A stretch of 64,000 nt of DNA from Euclidia mi (Eukaryota; Arthropoda; Insecta; Lepidoptera; Erebidae), in contig OX123182.2 in NCBI GenBank assembly GCA_944739405.2, positions 15,635,326 through 15,699,325 on the forward strand, written 5' to 3'. Below are positions 50,400-63,953 of this stretch, piece after piece (position 1 is the first letter of the stretch; the number at the start of each line of letters is the position of its first letter). The position numbers were made by a program, and so were the translations under genes. Under the pieces are notes generated by a model. It saw only the letters and a list, made by a program, of their open reading frames with translations. It had not been told where the DNA came from and searched no databases.

Positions 50400-53028
50400 C
50401 ACAATCTATTTTTTTACATTGACATATATTTGGTACATATATATCGATGTCTTTTTATTACTTATGCAATCGAACATGCAATGAATAAAACATCTATGAA
50501 CGATCAATATTTTTAAATGAAATAGAATAGTAACACTATTCTATTTTATTTCATTAAAAAATATTGTAACACTATTCTATTTTATGTAAAAATTTACAAT
50601 ATCCAATAAACGAATAAATAATTTTAACATACAACCGACACAACATGTGCCTATTTTTATTAATTTTTTAAAATAATCTTTTTATAGTGTTATGGGTAAA
50701 AATTTAATTTGATTCTGAGTTAGTTGTACATAAGGCTGAGTTTGTTGATTATCAAGCCATATCAATAGTATTATAACCATAATTAATTTACTGTTGTTTT
50801 AATTATTAAAGCTTATCAATGAAAGTATAATTATCACTATCTTATTGTTATCCCAGTAGCCCAAACCCTTTCTTTGATTTTTGAGACTAATTCTAGTGTT
50901 CGAAATAATAAAATAAATGCACTTAGTACAAAGAATACAGTAAAGTCCATACAGCACCCATAAAGACCTTGCTAATTCTCTCCTAAACAGTCTCAAACAG
51001 AACACCCTAATCAAATCATTCCAACTGATCGTTTACGCAAAAGTCACGAATAAACATGTTATCCTAAAACTGGCTATAGTCGTAAGGTTAAAAATTAGCG
51101 GTCTACAAAGGGTTGACCAGACATAAATCATCTACGACTATCGATACGTAAATAAATCTCCAAGATTAGGGACGTTCCTGTGCATGACCGCTCCGTTGGG
51201 ACACTAGGGTGACAATGGCTTTGAAAACTATAGGAATTATAACTTTTTTATTGTTTTAAAGACATTGCTTAACAGACGATGACCGTAACTTACTTAAATA
51301 GTCTAAATCAATAGGGAAACAATCAATATTTTCAAGACAGAAATCATCTTTTTTCTCAAACCGTAGCGCTAAAAAAACTGATTTATTATTGAGATTCCGA
51401 AAATATTTGATATGGGTAAAAATATTGTAGTATATCATCTCTACTCTAATGACTACTAAAATACAATAAAAATCAGACAACTTCAACCTGAATCACAAAA
51501 ATAAAATTGAAAATTCCAATTTTAAAGAGAATAATCCATTTGACGTCAGTGCTAGAACGGGCGTCAATTAAAAAGCCAGTCCCGCTTATCACCCGGCGCA
51601 CATCCACCCTATGCCCCGCGTTACGGCTCGGTCGTTGGGTAAACTGGCGATAACCGTCCGTCCGGCCATTCCGGCTAATATCGTCCGGCGATAAAACCGT
51701 TATTGTGTTTACGCACCAAACTGTTACCCACTCATATTTTTTACGCGAAATAGAACCTCGTTATAATAAAACCGGGAGGACGCGCGCCGAATACGTTATT
51801 TTTATGATTATTTTTTCCATATTTGATTCTTTTTATCGCGGTGTGAGAGGGTTGGTTCATTACTAATGGCTTTTACACTACACTGTACCATACAAAGCTG
51901 ATTTTTGGTGATGTAAGCCTTTCGCAGTCTAATGCTGCAGGTAGGCCACTTCCAGTTTGATATTGTAAGTCAATAGAAGGATTAGTCCTACTACATACCG
52001 GTGCTTCGAAGGTTTGGTGGTGGTGGTTTGACTTCGAGTTGGCTGACTCTTCCCAAAAATACTATTTGCTAAGTGTATTTTCCTTAGTCGCCTCTTACTA
52101 CATCCATAGAATGATACCGAGTAGACACTTGTCACTTGACACTTGACACTCACACAAATGCTTAATCCGTCACACGGGAAATATTATAACCAACCGTGTA
52201 ATAGAGCAACGAAATAAGTTACAACCTTAACTAAAATATTATGCCCAACAAATTTACACAATATTTATAACATTGAAACTGCCGTTACTGAGAGCTCGAG
52301 CAGTATAATCACACTAATTTGTTTATTTTGAACATTGGAGACCAAGTTTAATGCATAAATACATATTCTAAAATAACAGAAACTCTATGCATATGTTCTG
52401 CTTCTGGGGACATATTATGTACATAGTGGTTAGAACAGCTCCACAATATAATAATAATATATTATATAGTAATATATAGTTATATAAAGATATACCGGGT
52501 TTTATAGTCCTGTAATCATACGTTCATGATTTGTTCATGTTTTACTACCGCGGGATTTCTTTATTCCACTTTTAATATCTTCAAAAACATAGTAAATACC
52601 TATAATAACGACCTACTTTTACGATTATGTTGAATCTTACAAACGAAAAGAAACAATCACAGACATAGAACATTCTTTTAAGGAAATAATTACATCTTTC
52701 TAAACTTATCACAACATTTTTTTACAACATATTGTTTAATCACAAGAAATTATTGTTATTTCAGTCTGCTAGTTATTCTTCGTGAACTTACTTACTAGCT
52801 TCTTTTACTACTGAAACTTTACGTCTAATGTCATTAAAATTTTGATAGAGTGGGTATATTAAGGCCAAAGAATAAAAATAACATATTTGTTTCATATCTA
52901 AGACTGCGAACTGGTCATACTAAGTGAAGAAAATTATGAACGAATATAAACCGTAACGACTCTGTTAGATTCGGATAGTTTTCGCAAAAAAAATATATTG
53001 TAAACAATGCCAAAGCTTAGCCCTGCAG
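50400..53028. other. Non-coding DNA, no gene seen
   Basis: AT-rich, with a GC-richer patch at about 51540-51790 that has no ORF. Short inverted copies of ACACTATTCTATTTTA occur near 50531 and 50570. Confidence 0.4.
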
Positions 53029-53160
53029 CTTGAAATATCATGCGATCATCATACCAGCCGATAGACGTCCACTGCTGGACATAGGCATCCCCAAGGCTTT
53101 CCACATAAACCGATCTTGAGCCGCCCACATCTAGCCGATGCCCACAATCCCATAGTATCA
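53029..53160 (-). repeat. Dispersed lepidopteran repeat fragment
   Basis: Contains AGACGTCCACTGCTGGACAT and AGGCATCCCCAAGGCTTTCC, part of a very common insect repeat with the same core. A 79-codon minus frame over it is a by-product. Confidence 0.5.
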
Positions 53161-54655
53161 TATTATTGAACAAAGATAAAATAGATACACCTTGATAAAA
53201 TCAGGCACATATAATTGAATCAAATTACCTACACACTAAAAACAGTACGTTGTTTTTCTAATCAAAAAGCCTCGTACCCAGCCAGTGACCCGTATCGACG
53301 AATTTCAGATCATCCCTTTTCTGTGATGTGGGGTTTGATGTCACTGTGATTGATTATCGGCACAACATTCCATCGGAGGCTGTAACCTTCGTGCCGTAGA
53401 CCTTTAAAGTAGGTGGAATTGGGTATGAGGCATTTCAGGCCGATATGTGGCTTGTAAACTGGCAGGTAATGCAAACCTAATTGTTATTTCGAACTAATTT
53501 GAGTGATATTCCTTGAATCGTTAAAAGTACGTTAGAGGTTTAACCGCACATGCAATAATGTAATAGGAAACTTCGAATCAAAGTCAGTGGTACGCGCCAT
53601 GGATTCGGAACTAGATACCCTCTCCATGGAAGTATCATGGTACCTCCACCAGGCTGTCGCTGCCCCATAATTTATATTTAGTATTAAAATCTGGTGTTAT
53701 GGTATTTCATCCAAGTTATTTAAGAAGGCCGTTTAAGTACGCAGTGCATGTTAAAATGTATTTTCCACGTCATGCTATACACTTATATAACCAAAGCAGT
53801 CCAGTTTATATTACGCTCAAAATAAAGAAAAAGGAATTTGAATTCAGACTCATAAAAAATTAATTATGTTTTATCTTAAATCAAGAATCCTGAGACCACA
53901 TTTCGTTCTTCAAAAGACAGTCCATAATAACATCTACTCTTTACAAAACTTCTTAAACTCAGTTGGAAAGTTAAATTCAAGAATTAAGCTGAGAATAAAA
54001 CATTTTATTGGACAAAGTGCCCGCCTTAGGGCAGTTGCAAAATTACGATACAAATTATGCGTCGAGACATTGCCACCCGCAAGTCATTTTCCCCGTTCTT
54101 TACCGCAATACATATAACAATAACTTCTTCATATTAAGTAATCGGAACATGATTATCTTCTCGATTGTGGCTAGATGACCGTAATATTAAAATCAAATGT
54201 ATGGATGAAAACTAGAAAGATACTAGATAGGCAGACGCCAGACTGCCAATCTGTTTAGCTTACGAGAGAAAGACCAACAGTGGACCTCTTTTGTTTGAAA
54301 TGAGGCAATCACAAAAATTTTGTTTCTTAAAATAAATAATATCAGCGGTGTTAGGTATAATATAATTATTAGGTTAGATATAATATCGAACCTCATGTGG
54401 TATTTGGAACTAGTAAATAACTCAGTACGACTTGAGTTACAAGGCGATCGAAATTCGTTTGTAATTCATGAAGTGTATTGCAAAGAATAAATCAATCTTA
54501 CACCTTTTATTAATGTAGGTTACTGCATAGTGACTTATCAGCTACAAGATGGGTTTATAATACTGCTTGCAGATATGTATTATATTATATTTTCTCATAC
54601 TCACGCCATTCGCCATGCCATTAATTTACTTACACTTGCGTTACTGGCCTTCGAA
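53161..54655. other. Non-coding DNA with one unassigned 83-codon ORF
   Basis: The ORF at 53866-54117 (plus) starts MFYLKSRILRPHFVLQKTVH, is basic, and contains the tract NSRIKLRIKHFIGQSARL. I do not recognise a family, and there is no supporting promoter or splice structure. It could be chance or a fragment of an old element. Confidence 0.3.
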
Positions 54656-54770
54656 AAAACTCAGTAAAACTGTTGTCCGACCCGTGAATCGAACCCGGGA
54701 TCTCCCGATCAGTAGACACATACACTCTCCACTGGAGGCAAACCTGGATCACGGAGGCAGATTTAAATAC
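54656..54770 (-). mobile_element. tRNA-derived SINE fragment
   Basis: On the minus strand GGTTCGATTCACGGGTCGGA carries a B box, and CCTCCGTGATCCAGG at the other side matches the head of the SINE at 23583. The same family, reversed. Confidence 0.6.
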
Positions 54771-54814
54771 ATATTATGATATTATTATTCGCTACATGAG
54801 TCGTGTTCTATTTT

Positions 54815-55085
54815 AACTGGCTGCTTCGCTGCTCAGCAGTTAACACAGTGTTGTGCGTTCGATCTCCACACGGGATTGCATGTTGAGTGGTCCTGAAATG
54901 ATTATTAGGAATCTGATTGTACATATGTCGAGTATTTAAAATATGAAATAGAAGTCTGATAATACTGCCTGTGAGGTCAAATCTCAGAATTAATGTTGGT
55001 TATTGCTAATCTCATTATTGCTTAGGTACCCGCGTCGTGGAATTGAACCGGCGACCACATAATCAACAGTGACGTCACCAACATT
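54815..55085. other. tRNA-like SINE remnants
   Basis: GTGCGTTCGATCTCCACACG (about 54854, plus) and AATTGAACCGGCGACC (about 55039, minus) each resemble a B box. Ends are unclear. Confidence 0.35.
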
Positions 55086-55720
55086 CCCAGATATTATAGT
55101 GTTTATGACAACGTGATAACGTGAGAGCGGGATTTGCGGTAAATTTGCTCCAGATTAAGTTCCGCAAGATTGGTGTACATGATGTATGTATCACGGAATT
55201 ACGAACCTACTGAAAAAGGTAGTTTTATTTTATAGAGATTTAGAAATTGTATGACCTGCCTCCTTAAAATGGCATCTTCACTTGTTGCTATCTACCGAGT
55301 GACACAATAGAAAATCAATTGTTATGAATTTTATCGTCTTAAAATACGTGAACTTCACACTATACAATTCAATGTCTCGGCACTATGTACTATTGATACA
55401 CAGTACAGATAAACTTATAGTAAGTAAAGGTGTGAAGAAATGTATGGAATTCTCCGAGAGGATGGAATCCCTGACCATGCTAAGTGATCGTGCTGACGGT
55501 GATCAGTGGCCCGAAAGAAGATGCTGGGAACGTGGATATTTTTTTTAAATTCTCGTGTCTGTCTTTCTCATTGAGCAATGGAAATCATACCATTTTGAAT
55601 CGATTTCCGGCATAAGCATGAAACATTGATCTGATCTGTAAATCACTGATCTTACATAATTGTATACAAGATTGTTCCAGTTCATTCATAACAACGAGTC
55701 GGCATAATACATATAAACCA
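55086..55720. other. Non-coding DNA, no gene seen
   Basis: A 74-codon frame at 55324-55548 has no recognisable content. Confidence 0.35.
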
Positions 55721-55765
55721 TTAACCCCTTGAGTGTCCTACGGGCACGGTGTGCCCGTAAGAAAA
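55721..55765 (+). mobile_element. Possible piggyBac-like transposon end
   Basis: TTAA is followed by CCCCTTGAGTGTCCTACGGG and an inverted sequence CGGGCAC / GTGCCCG. TTAA plus a CCC start is typical of piggyBac-like termini. The other end was not found; a TTAA at about 56595 is a weak candidate. Confidence 0.35.
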
Positions 55766-56729
55766 ATAGGCCGGTAGTGTCCTACATGTGTGCCCATAAG
55801 GATTTGTGTGAACTTCACTCCGGTGTTGTGTGATTGGTTACAAAAGTAAAAACGTACATTGACTAGTTACAGATTAACCAACATAATACTATCAATTTTT
55901 GCCATATATCCAAGCTTGCAACCAAGAAAAAAAATAAAATTGCTGATTTCTGTGCAGTTGAAGTTTTCTTCGTGCCGCCATATTGCGCTGTGGCGATCAA
56001 CTAAGTTGAATTTGTGATTTGTTTTAAATGTGTTCTCAACGCAATCGTGAAGTCATTGTATTAGTATTATATATTAAATAATTGACAATTTAGTGAATTA
56101 AATGTTTCAAATATTTTTTTAGCCAATTATAAAAACATTTACAAAAAAAGTGTTAGTAACTTTTGTGATGAAATTTTCGGGCGTTGGCCACTAGCCGTCC
56201 TCCATATTTTAAATGATTATATGTAAGTATTTATTAATTACTTAGATAAGTTTCTCACAAAGTTGTCTTAGAATCCATTGTTAATAAGACATTTCGTATT
56301 GTTTTTGCTACAAATAGTTATAAATATGTTTTGTGAGTGAGAAATGTTTTCCGTCGGATCGTCAAAATGGCGCACATTTTTCGCTGCTATGAATAAATGG
56401 TTATTGTGTAGTAATATCGGTGAATTGTGCTAAATTAATGTATATAACAATTGCGTCGTCTACCCGTGTCAATATTAGTGCAGTGAGAAAGGGAATTTCG
56501 TGAGTAATTTATGTGTATTTTGGAAAAATGTTTCACATGTTGTAAGAAAAAACAAAATGACCTGCATTTATGAATATTGTTCGACAGGAAAAGGTTAAAG
56601 GTAAGCTATTTTAATATAATTCTTGTTTTGGCGAACCGAATGATCCTAGTCGATTTGGGAAAACTATTAATATGGTGGACTGTAGGATTGGGTTCTTATC
56701 GACTAGGAAATGAGGAAGTGAAAAGGTGA
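55766..56729. other. Non-coding DNA, no gene seen
   Basis: Contains CCGCCATATTGCGCTGTGGC and TCAAAATGGCGCACATTTTT, reminiscent of a 5' UTR or promoter region, but there is no coding exon to support it. Confidence 0.35.
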
Positions 56730-57102
56730 TGTAGATAGGAGCCTCTTACCTTGCGCGGCAGTCTTTTCTTTGCAAATGGCAGCCTCTTGGTGTCTTCGAG
56801 AATCCTGAAGCTGCATTGAATCACTCCACTACACAAATCACTTTCACTCGCGAGCGGTTTTGTTAGGTTTTAGTATAAGCGGTAATAATTATATATGGCG
56901 GTGCGGACTGCGGTATGCGGCGGACATGAGATCGGCGCGTCTCGAATCTTCCATTCTTTCCTTCGTCGCCGTTGAGCAGGGCCGCCAATAGCGAGGCGTT
57001 TTGGGAGGGGATTCATGAAAGGATCGCTCGGATTGGCCGAGCAGCGACGAACCATTGACGTTGACATAATTAATTCTCGATGGAAAGGTAGATGGCGCTA
57101 CA
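56730..57102 (-). repeat. LTR of the old BEL/Pao element (probable), 373 bp
   Basis: Plus-strand ends are TGTAGATAGG and GGCGCTACA. Directly to the right, the minus strand reads a purine tract GGCCGGGGGGAAAT, the expected polypurine tract before a 3' LTR. A TATATA-containing sequence lies inside (about 56890). The left edge is less certain. Confidence 0.5.
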
Positions 57103-57319
57103 ATTTCCCCCCGGCCCTAAAGGGTTGCCTTTAAAAAATAAATAAAATTGAACTTAGCTATGTTGGGTGTACTACCGCATAACCCATCAATAGGCTAAGA
57201 CAGCGATATGACAATAAAATTAATCTAAATTAACTTTAGCGAAAATTACAAACGCAATTATAGCGAAAACTACAAACTAAATACTAAACTAAGAGGTAAA
57301 TCCAACTTCAGGCTAGATC

Positions 57320-57844
57320 TCACTGAGTTGGAAGCGGACAGAGCCGTACAACAGGGCGCACGTAGCTCCCCTTCGCGGTTTTCACGGTAACAACGCGGGT
57401 TGTACCGTCCTTGGAAGTATGCAGTTTCTCTACGATGGCTAACGGCCATGAAAGCGGCGGAGCATTATCATGTATTATGACGACCAACGTACCCTCCTGT
57501 ATAGGGGATGCAGGACTATTCCACTTGGATCTAGCCTGAAGCTGGTGTAGATATTCCGCACGCCAACGCCGCCAGATCGACTGCACGAGTTTATCCAGCA
57601 GAGTATGTCTCTGGAGCAAGCTTGAAGAGTCTGCTTCAGGAGCCGGAAATGACAATAATGGCACTGTGTTCTGAAAATGTGCAGGGCTTAACGCGGATGG
57701 TTCTGCAGGGTCACTACTCAATGCCGTGAGCGGACGCGAGTTGATCAGTGCCTCGACTTGTGCAATGACAGTTAAAAGCTCTTCGTAACAGAGGATCTGT
57801 TGACCTATAACTTTGAAGAGATGCATTTTAATTACTTTGACCAT
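57320..57844 (-). pseudogene. BEL/Pao integrase C-terminal part, old remnant
   Basis: Contains EELLTVIAQVEALINSRPLT, LSSDPAEPSALSPAHF, a block beginning LLDKLVQSIWRRWRAEYL and DNAPPLSWPLAIVEKLH, the end of the integrase plus C-terminal domain of BEL/Pao pol. The catalytic core of the integrase is missing between here and the RNase H part, so an internal deletion has occurred. Diverged from the element at 42852-50394. Confidence 0.8.
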
Positions 57845-57919
57845 GCTTTACCAACATCCACCGAAATGTGGTGATGCTAGTGGAATAAACTTCCGGTCAA
57901 TATGATCTATAGAAAGTTC

Positions 57920-58660
57920 TTACTGAAGACGAGTACGATAACCCGCGACGTGATTGAAACAAGTAGCGGGAACAAGTTCAATCGATTTACTAACGCGGTT
58001 GGCGACAAAAGTCTGCCAGCGGTGAGGAGAAGAATTAATCCAAGCGAGCACTACTTTGGAGTCAGAAAATGCGTATATTTTATTAATAGGGTAGTGGGGC
58101 AAAACTGTGTCTTGACAGCAGAAGGGCCGCGCACAACTCCAGTCTCGCAACTGAAATGGTTTTAACAGGCGTGACCTTAGACTTGGCACAAACTAACTGC
58201 ACCGAGTAGTTAGAACCAATGCGGACTTGCAGATATACGACTCCGCCGTAAGCACGCTCGCTGGCGTCAGCGAAAGCTATTAAGTTGATGGTACATCCAT
58301 CTACCAACCCAAGATGACGTGGAATAGTAATTTGATTGAGCGCGGTAAGCTCAATACAAAACTGGTCCCAAGCGGCGACAATATGGTCAGGGGGTGTTTC
58401 ATCCCACTCACACTTTGATAACCAAAGTTCTTTGATCAAGAGCTTGGCGTACAAAATTGTGGGAGCCACAAAACCCATTATGTCCCATAGTCGAGCCACT
58501 GTGGACAGCATAGTGTGTTTGGTGCACTTATCATCTGGTGGTGAGACGTCAAACCGAAAACTATCGCAGGATTTGTCCCAGCGTAAACCGAGAACTTTAT
58601 GCGGTACAGACTTCTCAAACTCAATGTCTGGAGAAGCTTTGTGAGAATCTGGTATGCGTG
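57920..58660 (-). pseudogene. BEL/Pao RT C-terminal part and RNase H, frameshifted
   Basis: From 58660 leftwards: HKVLGLRWDKSCDSFRFDV, TMLSTVARLWDIMGFVAP (connection region), then RNase H motifs AFADASERAYGGVVYL and VARLELCAALLL. A frame change near 58100 leads to AFSDSKVVLAWINSSP. The RT catalytic part is absent because the match breaks at about 58660, where a sequence repeated at 63954 begins. Confidence 0.8.
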
Positions 58661-58707
58661 TGTCAGAATCAGGGAAGCTTCCTATAGTGTAGAGACAGTT
58701 TTGATAA
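58661..58707. repeat. 47-bp direct repeat, left copy
   Basis: TGTCAGAATCAGGGAAGCTT continuing to TTTTGATAA. The same sequence with one mismatch is at 63954-64000. It starts with TG at the point where the old pol gene is broken, so it could be the edge of an LTR. Confidence 0.8.
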
Positions 58708-58932
58708 ATAAAAGAGACAACTATCAAATCATACTTTCATTTATTCAGTTTGGCACAAGGATATATCTTTAGATTACGTCGTGATTCTACATTTACATTT
58801 ACAGCCCAGTTCGCAATGCAAAGATATAGAACCAAGAGAAAGAACGGGCAATAAAACTCTTGATCATTCTTTTCAATAACTATATATAACAATAATTAAA
58901 AAACAGTGGTACAGCCAATTTATATCAAATAG

Positions 58933-59147
58933 CAATGTTGTGGGTAGTTTTATATTACTAGAAGGGTCTGTCTTACAACAGAACATAATTAGCATTATTT
59001 AGCATCAATACAATTTACTAAATGTTTACCACAGGTATATACCTAATGAATCTCATTGATAAGACTTGATCCACAGTATATTATTCTATCCTATATTACA
59101 ATCTATAATATCTCACAAACGATCAAACTACCCACAACACAATATCA
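58933..59147. repeat. Inverted-repeat element, about 215 bp
   Basis: TGTTGTGGGTAGTTT at the left and its complement AAACTACCCACAACA at the right. The interior is AT-rich with no coding. Probably a MITE; no convincing target duplication. Confidence 0.55.
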
Positions 59148-59299
59148 ATAAGATAATGATTACACTATCTTACATTGTTTCCTAGATGATGAAACAAAAG
59201 AAAAAGCAACACAGAATATTGGAACACAGTGGCAATTAAATAGTCAGAACCATATCGTACCTGAGCCGTCGTCAAAGGAGAATAGGACGAGCTAGCCAA

Positions 59300-59396
59300 G
59301 CCTGTCGACTTATATAGGTACACCTTATTTACACGTTTGACAGTTTAACTGTCAAACGTCATGTCAGTGTCATTTAGTTGCCACTATCCTCTTACA
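59300..59396 (-). promoter_or_regulatory. TATA-containing promoter-like segment, minus strand
   Basis: On the minus strand a hairpin ACGTTTGACAGTT / AACTGTCAAACGT (about 59334-59364) is followed by CCTATATAAGTCGACAGGC. The arrangement suggests a retroelement U3 region, but the element is not delimited. Confidence 0.3.
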
Positions 59397-60240
59397 TATT
59401 ATGTATAAATACTTGGATATCAGTAATTTCAGCCCAAAGCCTAGATATTATTACATATCTCTCACGGCCAGACTGACAATTACTTCGTGCTCGAAGTACA
59501 ATACATTAAATAACACTTTACTAAACAATCGCCCGACGGGCGCCCTGTATTATGTAACAATGAATTCTTACCATATTGATTAAAGCCATCTAAAAACTAT
59601 AGTATCGTTACGTCCGCTACGGCTATACTGACTTACGTCGTCATCTAAGTAAGTTCAATTATAAGAATAGTATCACAACAACAATCCATTTGTACGAAAC
59701 AATTACACAAAAATAAACTGGATGAGTCTAGAAATAAGTTCTGTGTCAGCTGCTTTGATACCATTGTTAGAAATTGTATTTACTATTCTATGAAGGGATC
59801 ATTAACATTCACAATACACATGTTACATAGAAGTTAAGTTTAAATTTACAATATTACACCACTGCATTATTCATCCACAAATTGACAAAAATAATATAGT
59901 ACAAAAGGAGCCACTACGAAGCATAAAAATTTAAGTAAAAGTTTTAATAATAAAAAATTAAAATAGGTAATTCTGCTTATGGCTGATCAATAAATAAAAT
60001 AAAATAAATAATTTAAATTCACAACCGAGTTAAATAATTAAATTCGATTTCACTAATTTACAAGTATACAGGTACCAACTTGTATGATAACAGTAGTGTA
60101 ATACTAAGACAATACTTTCATTCCAATACACTCATCGCCGTTGCCTTTCCTTTCACATTAAATAGACAAGTAACAACGGTCAATCTCCTTGATGCTATCT
60201 AGCCCCACACCTGCTGCACTTGAGTCCAGGCTAGAACAAG
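59397..60240. other. Non-coding DNA with a possible LTR/primer-site junction at 59750-59775
   Basis: On the minus strand TTCTAACA is followed by A and TGGTATCAAAGCAGCTGA. TGGTATCAAAGC is a primer-binding-site form often seen in copia-type elements, and ACA before it is a typical LTR end. No copia coding sequence is nearby. Confidence 0.3.
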
Positions 60241-60277
60241 GCGGAAGACTTCAGCAGTTCGTAGGCAATATGATCAA

Positions 60278-60560
60278 TATCATCACCATCAAAATGATTA
60301 TGAATATCATCAGCATCAAAATGATTATGAATATCATCAACATCAAAATGATTATGAATATCATCAACATCAAAATGATTATGAATATCATCAACATCAA
60401 AATGATTATGAATATCATCAACATCAAAATGATTATCAAAATCATTATCAAAATCATTATCAAAATCATTATCAAAATCATTATCAAAATCATTATCAAA
60501 ATCATTATCAAATCATTGTCAAAATCATTATCTAAATCATTATGAAATCATTATCAAAAT
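60278..60560. repeat. Compound tandem repeat (27-bp units, then 12-bp units)
   Basis: About six units of 27 bp (ATGAATATCATCAACATCAA, then AATGATT) followed by about nine units of 12 bp (ATCATTATCAAA). Long open frames on both strands here come only from the repeat. Confidence 0.9.
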
Positions 60561-63500
60561 CACATTAACATGGTCATCATTGCCAGCATTATCATCAACT
60601 TCTTAACCATCGGTAATTTAATCATCAATAATAATTCAATCATCGTCAACTATTTAATCATCAATGAATAAATCGATGTTATCACATTGCATTATTATAG
60701 ATATTTACAGATACCTTTATATCATCACTGCTACCTACATTATCGATCCTTGTTTAGAAGAAGTTTATATGTAATGCTGTGTATGGTTATCAGAACCTCT
60801 AACCTATAGTAAGACCGCCCTTTTATTTTCTTTGTATATGTATTTTAAAATTTAAGTTAAATACTTTAGTAAGAAAACAAAAAAAATGTTATCTGTAAAA
60901 GCTACTATGTCATCAAAGAATATCTAAACGTTATTAATCTATAAATCGTAGCTATCTAAAAGTACAAAGTTCTTTATTATATTCCACAAAAATTAACTGT
61001 AGGAAAATCTATAAATGTAACTTATCATAATCAAAATTGATATCTATATTAATAATATTAATAATACACTAAAATGTTATCAATTTAGAATAATAAATGC
61101 AGCAGACCCTATTAAAGCATGTTACTATAAAACGTCTTTTAACTATAATATATCAAATGCACCTAGGTATAATATATAGACTATTATAGTATATTACTAA
61201 ACTGCTCCTCTCTCCTAAAAGTGTTCCATAATAATTGTTTCCTAATTGTAAGTCTACCACCCGTAATTGAACAGTATGGAATGCTATAAACTGAATTGAC
61301 CTGAATGTATTGCAGGTACAAACAGTACAAAAGTATAAATAAATAACTAGTAATCAAGAATGAACCAATTTACTTAATAGTTTATTTATGTTACCAATAG
61401 TCAGTGTACTGCCTAAAGTTAAACTAGACGCCAATGCCAGTAAAAGTACTCTTGGTAAGAAACGGTATAATAAATAATCGTGTAGAAAGTCAAACCAGAC
61501 ACTAGTTAGAATTCGGACCAGTCGGTTAATATTTCAATATCTATAACTCAAAAATACACACCTAGATTTATTAATTTAGGTCGAAACACTTAAAAATATC
61601 AATGTACTTATACAAATACTTATTATATTAAGCAGAATATCTTATTTAATTTAATCAATTTCAGTTTAATTTATCAATTGTATCATGTGATTGTGGCTAT
61701 TTTCATTCCGTTTACACAATCAAAACACTGACATCGTTTTTAATTCGTTTTCTTTTTACGTATTTTACGTTAGGTATCTGGTTCATTCAGTTTCATTACA
61801 ATTAAGATTTGACGATTCGTAAGAGGTTTGGTATAAAAATAGTAAGCTTACATGTAAGTAGGTATTGTTTAAAATAAATAAACAAAACCCTTCAAGCACC
61901 TAGAATGATTAAATACCATTTTAATCATTATTGCCATCTCTTACAATTGAACCACACAAAGTACATGTACACATATATCTTTGCATAAAAAATATCTCTA
62001 ATCGCAATGTTTATACCAGAGATACTAAATTGATAAGATAGTTCATTACCGAGAGCTAATCCTAAGATTGATTATTACTATAATATTATGGTCTAAATAG
62101 GTTTACAGTTTAACACATGGCACTTCATAATAAAAATACATAATTTCAATGAATAAAAGCAGATAAAAATAAATACCGTCTCATATTTTATTAATTTATT
62201 GAATTTATTTGTATTATTTCCGAGAATGGATAAATAAACTATGAGAATGTTTTCGAAAAAAAAACAGTGATGTAATTTGGAACTATTTTCAAATCGAATC
62301 AATTTAGTTGAATAGCTCATTTCAGATCCATTTCATTAGACAGATGTCTGCATTTATTACATATTTCATTTTAACAATTTTATCTGCTATTATCGTTATA
62401 AATAACAGGAAATTATCAACCAAAATAGCACTACTTGAAAATATTGGATACACTGCCATCTAATAGTGCCAGACATAAGCAAAATGGTGTCACTTTCTTT
62501 AACAAGTCAATTTAATCCTATGATGATCCTATGTAATATAAAAACATTCTTCAATAACTACTTTTTAATAAAAATACCTTGAGCTATATATTTAGACGTA
62601 GCATAAATGACCCCTCAGGCCTCAGGAGGATGAGGTATGTTTAAAAAATAAAAGGAAATAGTTACTAAACGAAACTATCATTTTATCGATATGATCTAGC
62701 TAGACACAGACCCGCTTGATATAATATAGAATATTTCTGTACCTACACATAAAAGTTCGCTTGTAGTAATAGTTATACAAAACTCATAGGTTATCTTTAC
62801 AACATATCATTCAAATGTGGTGCCTCTGAGACAAATGGAAGCTATTTGGTTTTATTCTTCCAATATAAATCAAAGTGACATAATCATAAGTATGTCTATT
62901 GCAAGTAAACTGGTGGAAATTATCTGGGTACATGACAATTACTCACTACACAATTATAGAAAGTGCATTATTAATTGTAATTCTATACACAAATTTTTGT
63001 GCCATAAACGATTATTAACCAGTTAAAAATACGAGTAAGTATATTTCAAAGATATGTTGAAGATAAATATACAGTTTCGTATTCTTATCTCCAGGGCAAC
63101 ACATTCAAGAGCTTAACATTAAAATATTCTTATTCTTTTTTTCTTTCGTTATAGTTTGGATCCGATTTAATAAAACTATATGGCATGAACTGATTAATTT
63201 GGTAATTATGGCAAAAATTTAACAACAGCGTATGGAACAGAGCTAAGGCACATTTCTACACCGCAATATTGGTCTGTATGTAATGAATACACAGCCAACA
63301 ACATAAATGAAGAAATCTCTGAAATGTATTCTACCTACCATCATTTCATATTCGACTTGTAATGAAAAGATTCGTCAGAGCACTTCATTCTTGGAATTCA
63401 AATATGCAGGACAATTACGCTAATCAGTACTTACACTAGAAAGAGTTATCAACAAAGTACAACACAGCCAATGCTCATACCGAGTCTCTGTCAATCACTA

Positions 63501-63953
63501 CAAATGTTGCCTATTTAAATTCCAACAGATTAGAACAATATCGGCTACTTTAAAAATCTATTATACATTTTCTGTAACTTTTTCGCTATTACCTACATAG
63601 TTTTATACTCAGATAAATTTTTGATGAACATGTTAAAAAAACCTGGTACAACAGTCATATTTTTCGACCATTCATGGCTATAATCTTGGTGGAAGTACAT
63701 TACCAGCGTTTGCAGTTGGATGTTGCTGTTGGCTTCAGCATACTGTTGCAGATCGTTAAGATATGTAGTCGGTACTCATCCACCGGCTTGCTCTTGGCAA
63801 CGTTGCTACTGGATCGTAGGGCAATCGTTCTCCGTAGTCAGCTGAACGGTGCAGTGACGGGCTTAGGCAGAATCATGGCATCACGATGAGGAGACTCTGG
63901 AACTTGCAATTGGATGTATTAGTATTGTGGGCGTAAATTTATAACACTTCTGA
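60561..63953. other. Non-coding AT-rich DNA, no gene seen
   Basis: No coding region, RNA gene or delimited repeat. A GC-richer stretch at about 63660-63950 has a 71-codon plus frame and, on the minus strand, a diffuse resemblance to retroelement protein (VAKSKPVDEYRLHILTICN) with a stop; I could not assign it. Confidence 0.35.

Noticed and set aside
60189..60545. 118-codon and 86-codon ORFs on opposite strands
   Set aside because: Translation of simple tandem repeats with no stop codons; no protein family.
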